From Paraburkholderia fungorum (lineage in GTDB: Bacteria > Pseudomonadota > Gammaproteobacteria > Burkholderiales > Burkholderiaceae), in assembly GCF_902833645.1 (NCBI RefSeq), contig NZ_CADFGE010000012.1, forward strand, positions 62,001 through 126,000: a stretch of DNA of 64,000 nt, read 5' to 3'. Made by a program: the position numbers and the translations under genes. The notes under the pieces were generated by a model that was given only the letters and a program-made list of their open reading frames with translations, ran no database searches and was not told the DNA's origin. Each line of letters begins with the position of its first letter. Position 1 is the stretch's first letter. Positions 42,899 through 52,489 of this stretch are shown piece by piece.

Positions 42899-44359
42899 AT
42901 GAGCCGACTGATCATCGTATCGAACCGGGTCGCACCGATCTCGGAGGGTGGCCCGGCGGCGGGCGGCCTCGCAGTCGGCGTCTACGACGCATTGAAGGAA
43001 ACCGGCGGCATGTGGTTCGGCTGGAGCGGCGACGTGCTCAGCTCCGGCCAGCCGCAGATCAAGGTGGAAGAGCGCGGGCCGGTGACGTTCGCGACCATCG
43101 CGTTGATGCGCCGCGACTACGACCAGTACTACCGCGGCTTCTCGAACGCCACACTGTGGCCTGCGTTCCACTATCGCGCCGATCTGCTGCAATACGACCG
43201 CCACGACTTCGGCGGTTATTGCCGCGTCAATGCGTGGCTCGCCCAGCAACTCGTGCCGCTCTTGCGTGAAGACGACGTGATCTGGGTTCACGACTATCAC
43301 CTGATTCCATTCGCCCAGGCATTGCGGGCGGCCGGCGTGAAAAATCGCATCGGTTTCTTTTTGCATATCCCGTTTCCGGCCTCGCAGGTGTTGCTGGCGG
43401 TGCCGCCTCATCGCGAACTGGTCGAAGCGCTCTGTTCGTTCGATTTGCTCGGTTTCCAGACCGCGCCTGATTTGCGGGCGTTCTGCGACTACATCGTCAA
43501 CGAGGCGAACGGCACGGTCGACGTATCGGCCAGCGGTCCGCTGACGGTCCATGCGTTTGGCCGGACTCTGCGTGCGGCCGCTTACCCGATCGGCGTCTAT
43601 CCGGACGAAATCGCCGAACTGGCGAAAGCGGGTGAGCGGGGCAAGCCGGTGCGCACGATGAAGGCCACGCTGCATTCCCGCAAGCTGATCATGAGCGTGG
43701 ACCGGCTGGATTATTCGAAGGGGCTGGTCGAGCGCTTCCGTGCGTTCGAGCGGCTGCTCGAACATTCCACCGCACAACGCAACAAGGTGTCGTTCCTGCA
43801 AATTGCACCGCCCACGCGTGCCGACATGCACGCGTATCAGGACATTCGTCTGCAACTCGAAGGGGAGTCAGGGCGCATCAATGGCCGTTTTGCCGAACTC
43901 GACTGGACGCCGATCCTGTACATCCATAAGCAGTACGAGCGCTCGGTGCTGGCCGCGCTGTTTCGTACGGCGCATGTCGGCTACGTCACGCCGCTGCGTG
44001 ACGGCATGAATCTCGTCGCGAAGGAATATGTGTCGGCGCAGGACCCGGAGAATCCCGGCGTGCTCGTGCTGTCACGTTTTGCCGGCGCGGCGCAGGAACT
44101 GGGCGGCGCGTTGATCGTGAATCCGGTCGATATCGACGGCATGGCCGAGGCGCTCGCGAGCGCGCTGGCGATGCCGCTTGCGGAGCGCCAGGCGCGTCAT
44201 CGCGACATGATGGCGCAACTGCGCGAGAACAACGTGTCGGTGTGGCGCGATAACTTCATGCGCGATCTTCAGAGGGCACAGGGTGCGAAGAGCCCGCGAA
44301 CCGTGAAGGTGCGGGCCGGGTCGGGTAAGCGGGCTGTGCGTGAGACCAGCGTCGGATAG
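42899..44359 (+). CDS. otsA: Trehalose-6-phosphate synthase
   Basis: GT20 enzyme joining UDP-glucose (or related donor) and glucose-6-phosphate. 486 aa from ATG 42899 (MSRLIIVSNRVAPI); the frame is open through otsB but the overlap is noise. WFGWSGDV, VHDYHLIPFA, MSVDRLDYSKGL and PLRDGMNLVAKEY are family motifs. C-terminal ~25 residues are basic and variable. Confidence 0.96.
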   Translation: MSRLIIVSNRVAPISEGGPAAGGLAVGVYDALKETGGMWFGWSGDVLSSGQPQIKVEERGPVTFATIALMRRDYDQYYRGFSNATLWPAFHYRADLLQYDRHDFGGYCRVNAWLAQQLVPLLREDDVIWVHDYHLIPFAQALRAAGVKNRIGFFLHIPFPASQVLLAVPPHRELVEALCSFDLLGFQTAPDLRAFCDYIVNEANGTVDVSASGPLTVHAFGRTLRAAAYPIGVYPDEIAELAKAGERGKPVRTMKATLHSRKLIMSVDRLDYSKGLVERFRAFERLLEHSTAQRNKVSFLQIAPPTRADMHAYQDIRLQLEGESGRINGRFAELDWTPILYIHKQYERSVLAALFRTAHVGYVTPLRDGMNLVAKEYVSAQDPENPGVLVLSRFAGAAQELGGALIVNPVDIDGMAEALASALAMPLAERQARHRDMMAQLRENNVSVWRDNFMRDLQRAQGAKSPRTVKVRAGSGKRAVRETSVG

Positions 44360-44405
44360 GTGGCGATCAGGCCGGATCAGCGCGGATGTTCATTCGCAGG
44401 GGGAA

Positions 44406-44437
44406 ACAAAAAAGCCGCTTCCGAGCGGCTTTTTTGT
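44406..44437. terminator. Bidirectional terminator between otsA and an ABC exporter
   Basis: 14-base stem ACAAAAAAGCCGCT / AGCGGCTTTTTTGT with a 4-base loop, between convergent genes. Confidence 0.92.
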
Positions 44438-44475
44438 GGGCTACCGGCCTGGCGGAGGAGCGGGCCGGGCATTGG

Positions 44476-46398
44476 TCAGACCACGTGCTGCTCGTCCACC
44501 TTCTTGCCGCCGACATGCAGCGTCGCGCCCTTGCCATACTGCTTCGAGAGCAGATCGCGATACAGGCCGGGTCGCAGACGCAACTCTTCCGGACTGCCGT
44601 CGTCGATGACCTTGCCCTGGCTCATCACGATGATCCGGTCGAAGTTGTTCAGCGTCGACAGCCGGTGCGCAATCGCGATCACCGTGCGGCCCACCATCAG
44701 CCGGTCGAGCGCCTTCTGGATCGCCTCTTCCGATGCACTGTCTAGCGCCGAGGTGGCTTCGTCGAGCAGAAGGATCGGCGCATTCTTCAGAATCGCGCGC
44801 GCAATCGCGATGCGCTGGCGTTGTCCGCCGGACAGTTTGACGCCGCGGTCGCCGACGATCGTGTCGAATCCCTCCGGCATGGCGTCGATGAAATCGCTGC
44901 AGCGGGCTTCACGCGCGGCGGCGATCACTTCCTCACGGCTCGCGTCCGGGCGGCCATAAGCAATGTTCTCGTACACCGTGCGGTGGAACAGCGAGATATC
45001 CTGCGGTACCAGCGCGATTGCATGGCGCAGGCTGTCCTGGGTGATGGTGGCGATGTCCTGGCCGTCGATCTTGATGGCGCCGCCCTGCGTCTCGTAGAAG
45101 CGTTGTAGCAGCGCCAGCACGGTGGATTTGCCCGCGCCCGACTTGCCGATCAGGCCAACCCGCTGGCCCGGCTCGATATGCAGATCGAAGTGATCGAGAA
45201 TCGGTCGGCGGCGCGGATAGGCAAACGTCACGCTTTCGAAATCGACCCGGCCGCCTTGCGGCACGAGTTCGGTAGCGCCGTCGCGGTCCGGCATGCCGTG
45301 TGGCTCGAGCAGGGTGCGCACGGCTTCCGCGAGCCGCGCGACGTGCTGGGTGACGTCGACCAGCGCCACGGCCAGGTCGCGCGTGCCGTGCAGGATCGTG
45401 AAACCGAGCGAGCTGACCAGCACGATGTCGCCGGAGGTCGCCTTGCCTTGATCCCACAGCCACAGCGCCCAGCCCAGCAAACCGGCGGAGAGCAGGGCGG
45501 TGATCACCGCATGCAGCAGGCGCAGCTTTTCCAGATAAAGCAGGCTCTGCTGGCGGGCTTCCATTTCCGCCTTGACGGTCGCGCCGAAACGCTGCTGCTC
45601 GCGAAACGTCATGCCGAAGGCGCGCACGAGGCCCATGTTGCTGATGACGTCGACCAGCTCACCGTCCACCGACGCTGCCTTGGTGGCGAAATGATGATGC
45701 CGCGCCGAGCCGCGCCCGGCCAGCTTGTAAAGCACGACCGACAGGATGGCCGAGCACAGCATCAGGCCGCCCGCCATCAGCGGATTCACCGCGATGATCA
45801 TGACGATCGCGCCGAGCACCGCGATACACGGGGGCAACACGTTCCAGGCGGTGGTGTTTTCGGCGGTGTAGACCGCGTTCGACGTTGCCGTGATGCGGCT
45901 CGCCAGCATACCGGGCTGCTTTTCCGAGTAGTAGGTCGGCGAGTGGCCGCTCAGGTACTGGAACAGGTCGCGCCGCAAGTCGCCGGTCACGGCCACGAAG
46001 GTGTGCGCGGCAACCCAGCCGCCGACCCGCCACAGCAGGTTGTCGGCGGCAATCAGGCCGACCAGGATGGCAAACGCGCCCCACAGCGGACCGGGGTGAT
46101 GGCGGCCTTCGCCGAGCACGTCGATCAGATGCTTGATCGCGTACTGCGAAGCGAGCGCACAGCCCACGGCCGCAAACACGCTGCACAGGACGATCGCGTG
46201 CGCGAGCGGATGGCGGCGAATAAAGCGGAAAAGAAACGCAAGCGGCCTGTGCGCATAGCTCGCGAGCTTTGCGTTCTGGGCATTACGCTGGGCGATGGTT
46301 AAATGTTCCAATTGATCGTGAGGTCGGTGTGTTTCAGGTTGTTCATGCAAGGCATGGGCCACAGCCAAAGCGTTTGCCGCGAAGCCGATGCTTCGCAT
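44476..46398 (-). CDS. ABC exporter, fused permease and ATPase
   Basis: About 640 aa. Six-helix exporter domain (about residues 55-340) and an ATPase domain with Walker A GKSGAGKSTV, Q-loop LVPQDISLFH, signature LSGGQRQRIAIARA, Walker B ILLLDEATSALD and switch AHRLSTL. It resembles MsbA and other lipid or drug exporters, but the substrate cannot be inferred. The start is uncertain: ATG 46398 or 46407; upstream residues to 46557 look non-coding, and there is no good ribosome site. Confidence 0.87.
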   Translation of the reverse strand: MRSIGFAANALAVAHALHEQPETHRPHDQLEHLTIAQRNAQNAKLASYAHRPLAFLFRFIRRHPLAHAIVLCSVFAAVGCALASQYAIKHLIDVLGEGRHHPGPLWGAFAILVGLIAADNLLWRVGGWVAAHTFVAVTGDLRRDLFQYLSGHSPTYYSEKQPGMLASRITATSNAVYTAENTTAWNVLPPCIAVLGAIVMIIAVNPLMAGGLMLCSAILSVVLYKLAGRGSARHHHFATKAASVDGELVDVISNMGLVRAFGMTFREQQRFGATVKAEMEARQQSLLYLEKLRLLHAVITALLSAGLLGWALWLWDQGKATSGDIVLVSSLGFTILHGTRDLAVALVDVTQHVARLAEAVRTLLEPHGMPDRDGATELVPQGGRVDFESVTFAYPRRRPILDHFDLHIEPGQRVGLIGKSGAGKSTVLALLQRFYETQGGAIKIDGQDIATITQDSLRHAIALVPQDISLFHRTVYENIAYGRPDASREEVIAAAREARCSDFIDAMPEGFDTIVGDRGVKLSGGQRQRIAIARAILKNAPILLLDEATSALDSASEEAIQKALDRLMVGRTVIAIAHRLSTLNNFDRIIVMSQGKVIDDGSPEELRLRPGLYRDLLSKQYGKGATLHVGGKKVDEQHVV

Positions 46399-47006
46399 TG
46401 TAAACATGCAAAAGCGATTGCGCCCTGTGTATCCGGGCGATGGCGCGACTGATTTCGCGATAGACGACCGCGACCTACTGTTGCTCGACCCGCCAATGGA
46501 GCGGCGGTTCACACAGGCTGCGGAAAATTTCGAGATATAATTACAAATTGCATTCAACTGCGGTGCGGCATTCCTTCAATGTCTGCCGGCAAAGTTGACA
46601 CAGGCGCTCAACGCCGCCGCCGTCGGGTCAGCGTCGCAAGCCAGTTGCTACTGTAGAACTGTCTTATAAAACAAGGGTTTGTAAAGTGTTTCGCCTTTGT
46701 AACAACGTAAAGACTTTGAAATGTTGTGGTGCAGCGAGGCGGCCGGCACCGATAATGCATGCTCTGTTGGCCCACCGAAATTTCTAACAGTTTGTCAACG
46801 TACGTGCCCTGTATGCGTTGTTTACCGGCACATGCGCAGACAGCGAACTGTTGATCTGGGCTCATTACCCAAGCGATCCATCGCAGGATTTCTCGAAAGA
46901 ATCAGGCCCGCGCCGGCATATCCGGCCAGACTGCCCTGGCGAGCAAGCGAGTCGCTTTTACCAAACGCAGCACTTTTGCCTGATTTTTTACGAGGAGTTC
47001 TTCATT
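46399..47006. other. AT-richer gap between the ABC exporter and the glycosyltransferase
   Basis: About 608 bases with no convincing gene. The section 46500-46800 is richer in A/T than the flanking genes. TATAAA at 46667-46672 is a possible -10 but has no matching -35. The bases just before 47007 include a strong GAGGAG ribosome site. The gap is long for a simple promoter and may contain a long leader or an unrecognised small RNA. Confidence 0.4.
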
Positions 47007-48071
47007 ATGCGAATCGCTCAAATCGCTCCCTTGCACGAGGCGGTTCCTCCCAAGCTTTACGGCGGTACGGAACGCGTAGTGTCCTACCTGACCGAAGCGC
47101 TGGTGGAACAGGGCCATGACGTCACGCTTTTCGCAAGCGGCGATTCGCAAACCTCGGCGAAACTCGAAGCTTTCTGGCCGCAGGCGTTGCGCCTCGACCC
47201 GACCATCCGCGACGTGATGGCGCCGCACATGTTGCTGCTCGAAGAAGTGCGCCGCCGTGCGGACGAATTCGACGTGCTGCATTTTCACATCGATTACTAC
47301 CCGTTCTCGCTGTTCGCCCGTCAGCCGGTGCCGTTTCTGACCACGCTGCACGGCCGTCTTGACTTGCCGGAACTGCAGCCGATTTTCAACACGTTCAGCG
47401 ACGTGCCGGTGGTGTCGATTTCGGATAACCAGCGCATCCCGCTGCAACAAGCGAACTGGCTGCAAACCGTTTATCACGGTCTGCCGGAAAACGTGCTCAC
47501 GCCGATCAAGGACGTGGAGCCCGGCTACCTCGCATTCCTTGGCCGCGTCTCGCCGGAGAAGGGTCTTGACCGTGCGATCCGCATCGCCGGCCAGGCAGGC
47601 ATGAAGCTCAAGGTCGCCGCCAAGATCGACAAGGCCGATCGTGCCTATTACGAAGAAGTGATCAAGCCGCTGATGGCGCTCCCGCACGTCGAATACATCG
47701 GCGAAATCGGCGAAGCCGAAAAGCGTGAATTCCTCGGCAACGCGCACGCACTGGTGTTCCCGATCGATTGGCCGGAGCCCTTCGGTCTGGTGATGATCGA
47801 AGCAATGGCTTGCGGCACGCCGGTGATCGCGTTCAATCGCGGTTCGGTGCCGGAAGTGATCGAAAACGGCGTGTCGGGTTTCGTCGTCGAAGACGAAATC
47901 AGCGCGGTCGCCGCGCTGAAGCGTCTGCACACGCTGCCGCGCGCCAAGGTGCGCGCCGCATTTGAAGCGCGCTTCTCGTCGAAAGTGATGGCGCAGAACT
48001 ACGTCGCCGCGTACGAAGAGTTGCTGCGTCGGAAGCATCGCACGGTGCTGCGCGAAGTCAACGCCAGCTAA
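47007..48071 (+). CDS. Glycosyltransferase family 4 protein
   Basis: 354-aa GT-B glycosyltransferase. ATG 47007 follows GAGGAG. N-terminal KLYGGTERVVSYLTEALVEQGHDVTLFASG and C-terminal EPFGLVMIEAMACGTPVIAF with the GSVPEVIENG segment are the GT4 donor-site features. The downstream E-x7-E pair is intact. Sugar donor and acceptor are unknown. It stands alone, without a polysaccharide cluster, near trehalose genes and an ABC exporter. Confidence 0.9.
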   Translation: MRIAQIAPLHEAVPPKLYGGTERVVSYLTEALVEQGHDVTLFASGDSQTSAKLEAFWPQALRLDPTIRDVMAPHMLLLEEVRRRADEFDVLHFHIDYYPFSLFARQPVPFLTTLHGRLDLPELQPIFNTFSDVPVVSISDNQRIPLQQANWLQTVYHGLPENVLTPIKDVEPGYLAFLGRVSPEKGLDRAIRIAGQAGMKLKVAAKIDKADRAYYEEVIKPLMALPHVEYIGEIGEAEKREFLGNAHALVFPIDWPEPFGLVMIEAMACGTPVIAFNRGSVPEVIENGVSGFVVEDEISAVAALKRLHTLPRAKVRAAFEARFSSKVMAQNYVAAYEELLRRKHRTVLREVNAS

Positions 48072-48140
48072 CGCGCGGTAATCGTAGTAAACGCAGTCAA
48101 GCCGGCTTGCCGGGGAGGTTTCGGCCAGGTGCGCCCGGCT

Positions 48141-48178
48141 AGGCGCCCCCAGCTAGGCGCCCCCAGCTAGGCGCCCCC
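48141..48178. repeat. Tandem repeat AGGCGCCCCCAGCT
   Basis: Two full 14-base copies (48141-48154, 48155-48168) and one partial (48169-48178), preceded by a degenerate copy, just downstream of the glycosyltransferase gene. Confidence 0.8.
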
Positions 48179-48207
48179 AGCGATTTACCGGTCCGGCTGT
48201 GGCCCAG

Positions 48208-48242
48208 CAACGCCCCACGTGCACCTTGCCCGCGGGGCGTTG
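48208..48242 (+). other. Hairpin after the glycosyltransferase gene
   Basis: Perfect 9-base stem CAACGCCCC / GGGGCGTTG with a 17-base loop but no T-run. May stabilise or end the upstream transcript by a Rho-dependent route. Part of a 312-base gap (48072-48383) that otherwise holds the tandem repeat and a -10-like TATAAT at 48329-48334. Confidence 0.5.
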
Positions 48243-48383
48243 TTGCATATGCGCCGCGTTTTTGCCTGTGTGCGCTAGAAAGTGCGGGTTTGAGACCGGC
48301 AAGAATGAGCCAGTCTCCGTAATATCCCTATAATGGCCGTGCCGCAAATTTGGCTGCGGCGCCGCCGACGACAGGAGGATGCC

Positions 48384-49229
48384 TTGGCGAGAACGAAAGA
48401 GACGCGTGCGAACGCGGCGCCCGGCGCCGGAATGATTTTCGCGCTGCGCGCCATCGGTCTCGTGCTCCTTGCTCGCTGGCTTTTTTCGATGTCGCAGATG
48501 GACCTGGGCGCGTCGCTGTCGGCAATGGTGTCCTCGCCGTGGGCGTGCATCAACCTCGTCTTCCTGTTCCTGCTGATCTTCCTGCCGGGCGCGCGCGCCG
48601 TGGCCGAGCGTCCGCTCCATCCGCTGCCGCAATGGCTGCGGCAGGCGCTGCGTGTGTTTGCTTTCCTTGGATTCCTGTTTGCGGCCTGGTCGGTCGGCGC
48701 GTTTGCCACGAGCGCCGGTTGGCGTCGTGCGGTGCAGGCGGTGGCGGCCACCAACGGCTGGCTGGTCGCAGCGCCGGCGCTGTACGCGGCGGTGATGTGG
48801 ATTTGCCGGCCGCGTGCGCTATGGCGAACCAATATCGCCGCGCGTCGCTTTGCGATCGGCCGCTATGCGGTTGCGCTCGATCCGGCTACGCGCACGGTGG
48901 TCGTTTGGGCCGAGCGTCGCAAGGTGGGGCAGTACGACGCGCGTGAATTATCCGTGCGATGGGCGGCGGTTCCCGGCGCGAACACACCGCCGACACCCAC
49001 TCCTGTCGTGGCGTTTGGTGTCGCCGGTGAATCGTCCGGCCCCGTGGCCCAGGCCGGCGCGCCTGCGCTGGCTCGCAGCACCTTTGGCCGGCGTCCAAAA
49101 ATCGAATTGCTGTGGGATTCGCCGGCTGCGGCGGGCCACAATCGGCAAACCGTATTCCGCACGGCGTTGACGACCGAGGGCGACCGGGTCGCCGCGCGCG
49201 CGCTCGACACCTCGTTGCGGCAAGTCTGA
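48384..49229 (+). CDS. Unknown membrane protein
   Basis: About 281 aa, not recognised. Four hydrophobic helices in the first half (FALRAIGLVLLARWLF, CINLVFLFLLIFLPG, VFAFLGFLFAAWSVGAF, GWLVAAPALYAAVMWIC), then a soluble Pro/Ala-rich C-terminal half. The start chosen is TTG 48384 because AGGAGG lies 5 bases before it, and because the only upstream ATG (48333) overlaps a TATAAT (48329-48334) that looks like the promoter. Codon use resembles the neighbours, so it is probably a real gene. Confidence 0.65.
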   Translation: MARTKETRANAAPGAGMIFALRAIGLVLLARWLFSMSQMDLGASLSAMVSSPWACINLVFLFLLIFLPGARAVAERPLHPLPQWLRQALRVFAFLGFLFAAWSVGAFATSAGWRRAVQAVAATNGWLVAAPALYAAVMWICRPRALWRTNIAARRFAIGRYAVALDPATRTVVVWAERRKVGQYDARELSVRWAAVPGANTPPTPTPVVAFGVAGESSGPVAQAGAPALARSTFGRRPKIELLWDSPAAAGHNRQTVFRTALTTEGDRVAARALDTSLRQV

Positions 49230-49387
49230 ATCTGTCGCTTCGTACCGTAGGCTACGCCCCACGGTCGAAGCAGGCGTCGTAAAGTACGGGGTAGCTGACA
49301 ATAAGACGTGTCACCCGCATGCAAGCCGGCGTTTCAGCGGTGGGTGAGACATACATCGATCGTATTGCGTCGTTTCCAGGAGTCACC

Positions 49388-49852
49388 ATGCTGGTTCGCT
49401 GGTTGCTTGCCGCCGTTCATCTGCTCGCTTATGGTTTTGCCCTCGCGTCGATTCTCCGGCGCACCTGGTCATTACGACGAGCCAGCGTGCCCGCTGCTTT
49501 GCGCTCCGTATTTCGCTCCGATGCCCGGTGGGGTCTTTCTGCATTGGTGCTGGTTGTCACCGGTCTGATGCGCGCCTTCGGTGGTTTTGAAAAGGGCGCC
49601 GACTACTACCTTCATGAGCCGCTCTTTCACGTCAAGATGACGCTGCTCGTGCTGATTCTTATCCTCGAAGTCCCGACGATGCTCGGCTTGATACGGTGGC
49701 GTGCCGCGATCAGAAATGGCGCTCCGCCCGATTTGAAGAAAGCGCGTACGTATGCGCGTTTCAGCGTGATCCAGACCGTGCTGCTCGTGTTGATGGTGTT
49801 CGCGGCTAGCGGCATGGCGCGCGGTATCGGGCTGCCCGCAGGCGTGGTTTAG
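49388..49852 (+). CDS. DUF2214-like four-helix membrane protein
   Basis: 154 aa, about four membrane helices (starting MLVRWLLAAVHLLAYGF; SALVLVVTGLMRAFGG; HVKMTLLVLILILEVP; VIQTVLLVLMVFAASGMARG). Resembles the DUF2214 family by eye. ATG 49388 is preceded by AGGAG; the frame upstream to 49319 is not protein-like. Function unknown. Confidence 0.7.
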   Translation: MLVRWLLAAVHLLAYGFALASILRRTWSLRRASVPAALRSVFRSDARWGLSALVLVVTGLMRAFGGFEKGADYYLHEPLFHVKMTLLVLILILEVPTMLGLIRWRAAIRNGAPPDLKKARTYARFSVIQTVLLVLMVFAASGMARGIGLPAGVV

Positions 49853-49950
49853 TCGCGCGACGAGGTGCTTTGTGAAGGCGTGCGTCACGCCAGCGGAAAA
49901 CGCCGGTAACCGGCGGCTTCCGCATGACGCTCCGCATACTTCCCGGCAAT

Positions 49951-51828
49951 TTACTTCTCGACTAGCAAGCTCGAATCATCCGGCAGATTCGCCTTTGCGT
50001 TATCGGTCTTGCGCGTGACCTCTGAATCGCCCAGGCCCTTGATCAATTCCAGCGCCTGACGTTCAAACAGCCGCCTGTAAAGGCCGTTTTCGAGTCTGAT
50101 CAAGGCATCGTGGCTGCCTTCCTCGATCACCTTGCCCTTGTCCAGCACCAGCAGCCTGTCCAGCGCACGCACCGTGGAAAGGCGGTGCGCCACCACCAGC
50201 GTAGTGCGGCCCGTCATCAGCCGCTCCATGGCTTGCTGGATCAGCACTTCGCTTTCGCTGTCGAGGCTCGAGGTCGCTTCGTCCAGAATCAGGATCGGCG
50301 CGTCCGCAAGAAACGCCCGTGCGATCGCCACGCGCTGACGTTCGCCGCCGGAGAGCTTGATGCCGCGTTCACCCACCAGCGTGTCGTAACCTTGAGGCAG
50401 CGTCGCGATAAAGTCGTGCGCGCTCGCGAGCCTCGCAGCTCGTTCGATCTCGGCGCGGCTCGCGCCGGGTCGTGCATAGGCGATGTTCTCCGCCAGCGAG
50501 CGGTGAAACAGTACCGGCTCCTGCTGAACGATCGCGATCTGGCTGCGCAACGACGCCTGCCGCACCCGGGCAATGTCCTGGCCATCGATCGTGATCCGGC
50601 CTTCCGAAATGTCGTACAGCCGCTGGATCAGCTTGATGAAGGTCGTCTTCCCGGAGCCCGAGTGCCCGACCAGTCCGACGCGTTCCCCCGGCGCGATGCG
50701 TACCGAGAAATTCTCGTAGAGCGGCGTGGCTTTCGCACCGTAGTGGAAGGTGACGTGCTCGAAGCGGATTTCGCCTTTGCCGATCGCGATCGGACCCGCG
50801 CCGGGCCGATCTTCGATGCCCAGTGGCTGGCTCTCCAGTTGCACCAGTTCTTCCATGTCGTTGACCGAGCGCTGCAGGTTACGGATGTGCATGCCCACGT
50901 CGCGCAGATAGCCCTGCAGCATGAAGAACATTGTCAACGCGAACGTGATGTCGCCGACACTCGCTTCGCCGCGCATCCACAACAGCAGCGCGGCGCCGAG
51001 AATGGCGGCCTGGATCGCGACCAGCATGCCGCCTTGCAAGCCGCCGTTGATCGTGCCGCGAATCCATGTACGGCGCGTGCGGTGACGCCACTTGACGATC
51101 ACGCGGTCGAGCAGGGCTTCTTCGCGCTCTTCGGCGCCGAACGCTTTCACCACGCCGTTGCAGCTGACTGCGTCGGCGAGGGCGCCGCCCATACGGGTGT
51201 CCCATGCGTTAGCGAGACGCGCGGCGGGCGCGACGAATCCGAGCGACACGATCACGGTGACCGCGATATACAGCGCGGACCCGACACCCACGACCGCGCC
51301 CATCATCGGCCAGCGCCAGCCGAGCAGCACCGTTGAGCCGACCAACATGACCACCGACGGCAACAGCGCGACCAGCAGCGTGTCGTTGAGCAGATCGAGC
51401 GCCCACATGCCGCGCGTGATCTTGCGCACCGTGGATCCGGCGAAGCTGTTGGCGTGCCAGTCGGTTGAAAAGCGTTGCACGCGATGAAATGCGTTCGACG
51501 CGATTTCGCTCATCATCTTCAGCGTCAGCCTGATGAGATTGAAGAACACGCCCTGGCGAAGCAGTTCGGCGCCGAGCCCAAGTGCGCTCAGTACGCAAAA
51601 GGCCGTGATCGCCGCGCGCCACGCGAGCGCGTCGCCGGCAGAACCGGACGCGATTGCGTCGACGAGCCGTCCGGCGAACATCGGCGTAAGTACGTCGGCC
51701 AATGCCGAGAGCAGCACCAGCGCGGTAATCGCGCAAATGCGCCAAGGCTGTTTGGCCCAGTGACGGAAGGTAAAGCCGAGGACATTCCTGAAGGCGTGTC
51801 CACGAAGGTCGAGTTTTTTTCTGGTCAT
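49951..51828 (-). CDS. ABC exporter, fused permease and ATPase (second)
   Basis: 625 aa from ATG 51828 (MTRKKLDLRGHAFRNVLGF). Six-helix exporter domain, then ATPase: Walker A GHSGSGKTTF, Q-loop IVQQEPVLFH, signature LSGGERQRVAIARA, Walker B ILILDEATSSLD, switch AHRLSTV. It differs clearly from the exporter at 44476, so it is not a recent duplicate. The permease resembles Atm1/MsbA-type half transporters; substrate unknown. The last ~30 residues are a polar tail. Confidence 0.88.
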   Translation of the reverse strand: MTRKKLDLRGHAFRNVLGFTFRHWAKQPWRICAITALVLLSALADVLTPMFAGRLVDAIASGSAGDALAWRAAITAFCVLSALGLGAELLRQGVFFNLIRLTLKMMSEIASNAFHRVQRFSTDWHANSFAGSTVRKITRGMWALDLLNDTLLVALLPSVVMLVGSTVLLGWRWPMMGAVVGVGSALYIAVTVIVSLGFVAPAARLANAWDTRMGGALADAVSCNGVVKAFGAEEREEALLDRVIVKWRHRTRRTWIRGTINGGLQGGMLVAIQAAILGAALLLWMRGEASVGDITFALTMFFMLQGYLRDVGMHIRNLQRSVNDMEELVQLESQPLGIEDRPGAGPIAIGKGEIRFEHVTFHYGAKATPLYENFSVRIAPGERVGLVGHSGSGKTTFIKLIQRLYDISEGRITIDGQDIARVRQASLRSQIAIVQQEPVLFHRSLAENIAYARPGASRAEIERAARLASAHDFIATLPQGYDTLVGERGIKLSGGERQRVAIARAFLADAPILILDEATSSLDSESEVLIQQAMERLMTGRTTLVVAHRLSTVRALDRLLVLDKGKVIEEGSHDALIRLENGLYRRLFERQALELIKGLGDSEVTRKTDNAKANLPDDSSLLVEK

Positions 51829-52303
51829 TTGCCACGACTCGGTGACGCGTGAGCGGACCGAGGTTCCAGTCAGAAGCGAAAGGAAGAGACAGTCGAGCGC
51901 GCCGGAAAATGTCGATAACGACGCCGGCAATGGGACTACGGACTGTCTGGGATTTTTGCGGACGGCCTGTTCAGGCAGAACCGCGTGAGCGACGACGCGA
52001 CGGAGTTAAGGTCGCGAAGATGGCCGCGAGGCCATCCCAGGGACGGCGATATGCACTGCGAACATGTGACGCCTCCCTGTAGTCGAAAGAGGTGGAAAAA
52101 GTAGATGGGGCGTGTGCCCGAAAACTGACTATATCAGCAGTATTTGGCGGCCGCAATCGTACGAAAGTTCGGTGTTGACTTCGAAGCGAAGCGGTCGCTT
52201 GCGCGCGAGAGGGTGTGTGAGGGTACGTGCTGCGTATAAACGTGCGTACACCTGAGCGATCGATCTGCCGCGCGCATGCAAGCATACAAAGCCGAGGCAA
52301 AAA
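51829..52303. other. Gap between ABC exporter and tRNA-Val terminator
   Basis: 475 bases with no credible gene. A 111-codon frame on the minus strand (51971-52306) has no protein-like features. The segment 52080-52300 is moderately richer in A/T. Confidence 0.45.
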
Positions 52304-52340
52304 CAAAAAAGCCCTCGACTCAAGTTCGAGGGCTTTCTTT
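52304..52340 (-). terminator. Terminator of tRNA-Val
   Basis: Stem GCCCTCGA / TCGAGGGC with flanking A- and T-runs, 27 bases past the tRNA 3' end on the minus strand. Confidence 0.88.
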
Positions 52341-52366
52341 TGCGGTTCTTCGGAACCCAGCGAATC

Positions 52367-52441
52367 TGGTGGGTGGTACAGGGATTGAACCTGTGACCCC
52401 TGCCGTGTGAAGGCAGTGCTCTACCGCTGAGCTAACCACCC
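52367..52441 (-). tRNA. tRNA-Val (CAC)
   Basis: 75 bases with CCA encoded. Acceptor stem GGGTGGT / ACCACCC, anticodon loop TTCACAC giving CAC, T-loop GTTCAAT. CAC reads GTG only, a codon common in this GC-rich genome. Confidence 0.95.
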
Positions 52442-52453
52442 GAAGAGAGCCGA

Positions 52454-52482
52454 ATTATGTCAGGGATTTTTCTGCTCGTCTA
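52454..52482 (-). promoter_or_regulatory. Promoter of tRNA-Val
   Basis: Read on the minus strand: TAGACG, 17-base spacer, CATAAT. Transcription would start near 52447, only a few bases before the mature tRNA. The -10 hexamer is the same as that of the tRNA-Gly promoter. It lies just past the dnaQ stop. Confidence 0.7.
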
Positions 52483-52489
52483 GTGTTTT

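Noticed and set aside
44476..51828. Two ABC exporters plus glycosyltransferase as a polysaccharide or natural-product cluster
   Set aside because: Genes are on different strands with gaps and terminators between them; no biosynthetic core enzymes.
51971..52306. 111-codon leftward frame upstream of the second ABC exporter
   Set aside because: No recognisable features; ends in a terminator region.
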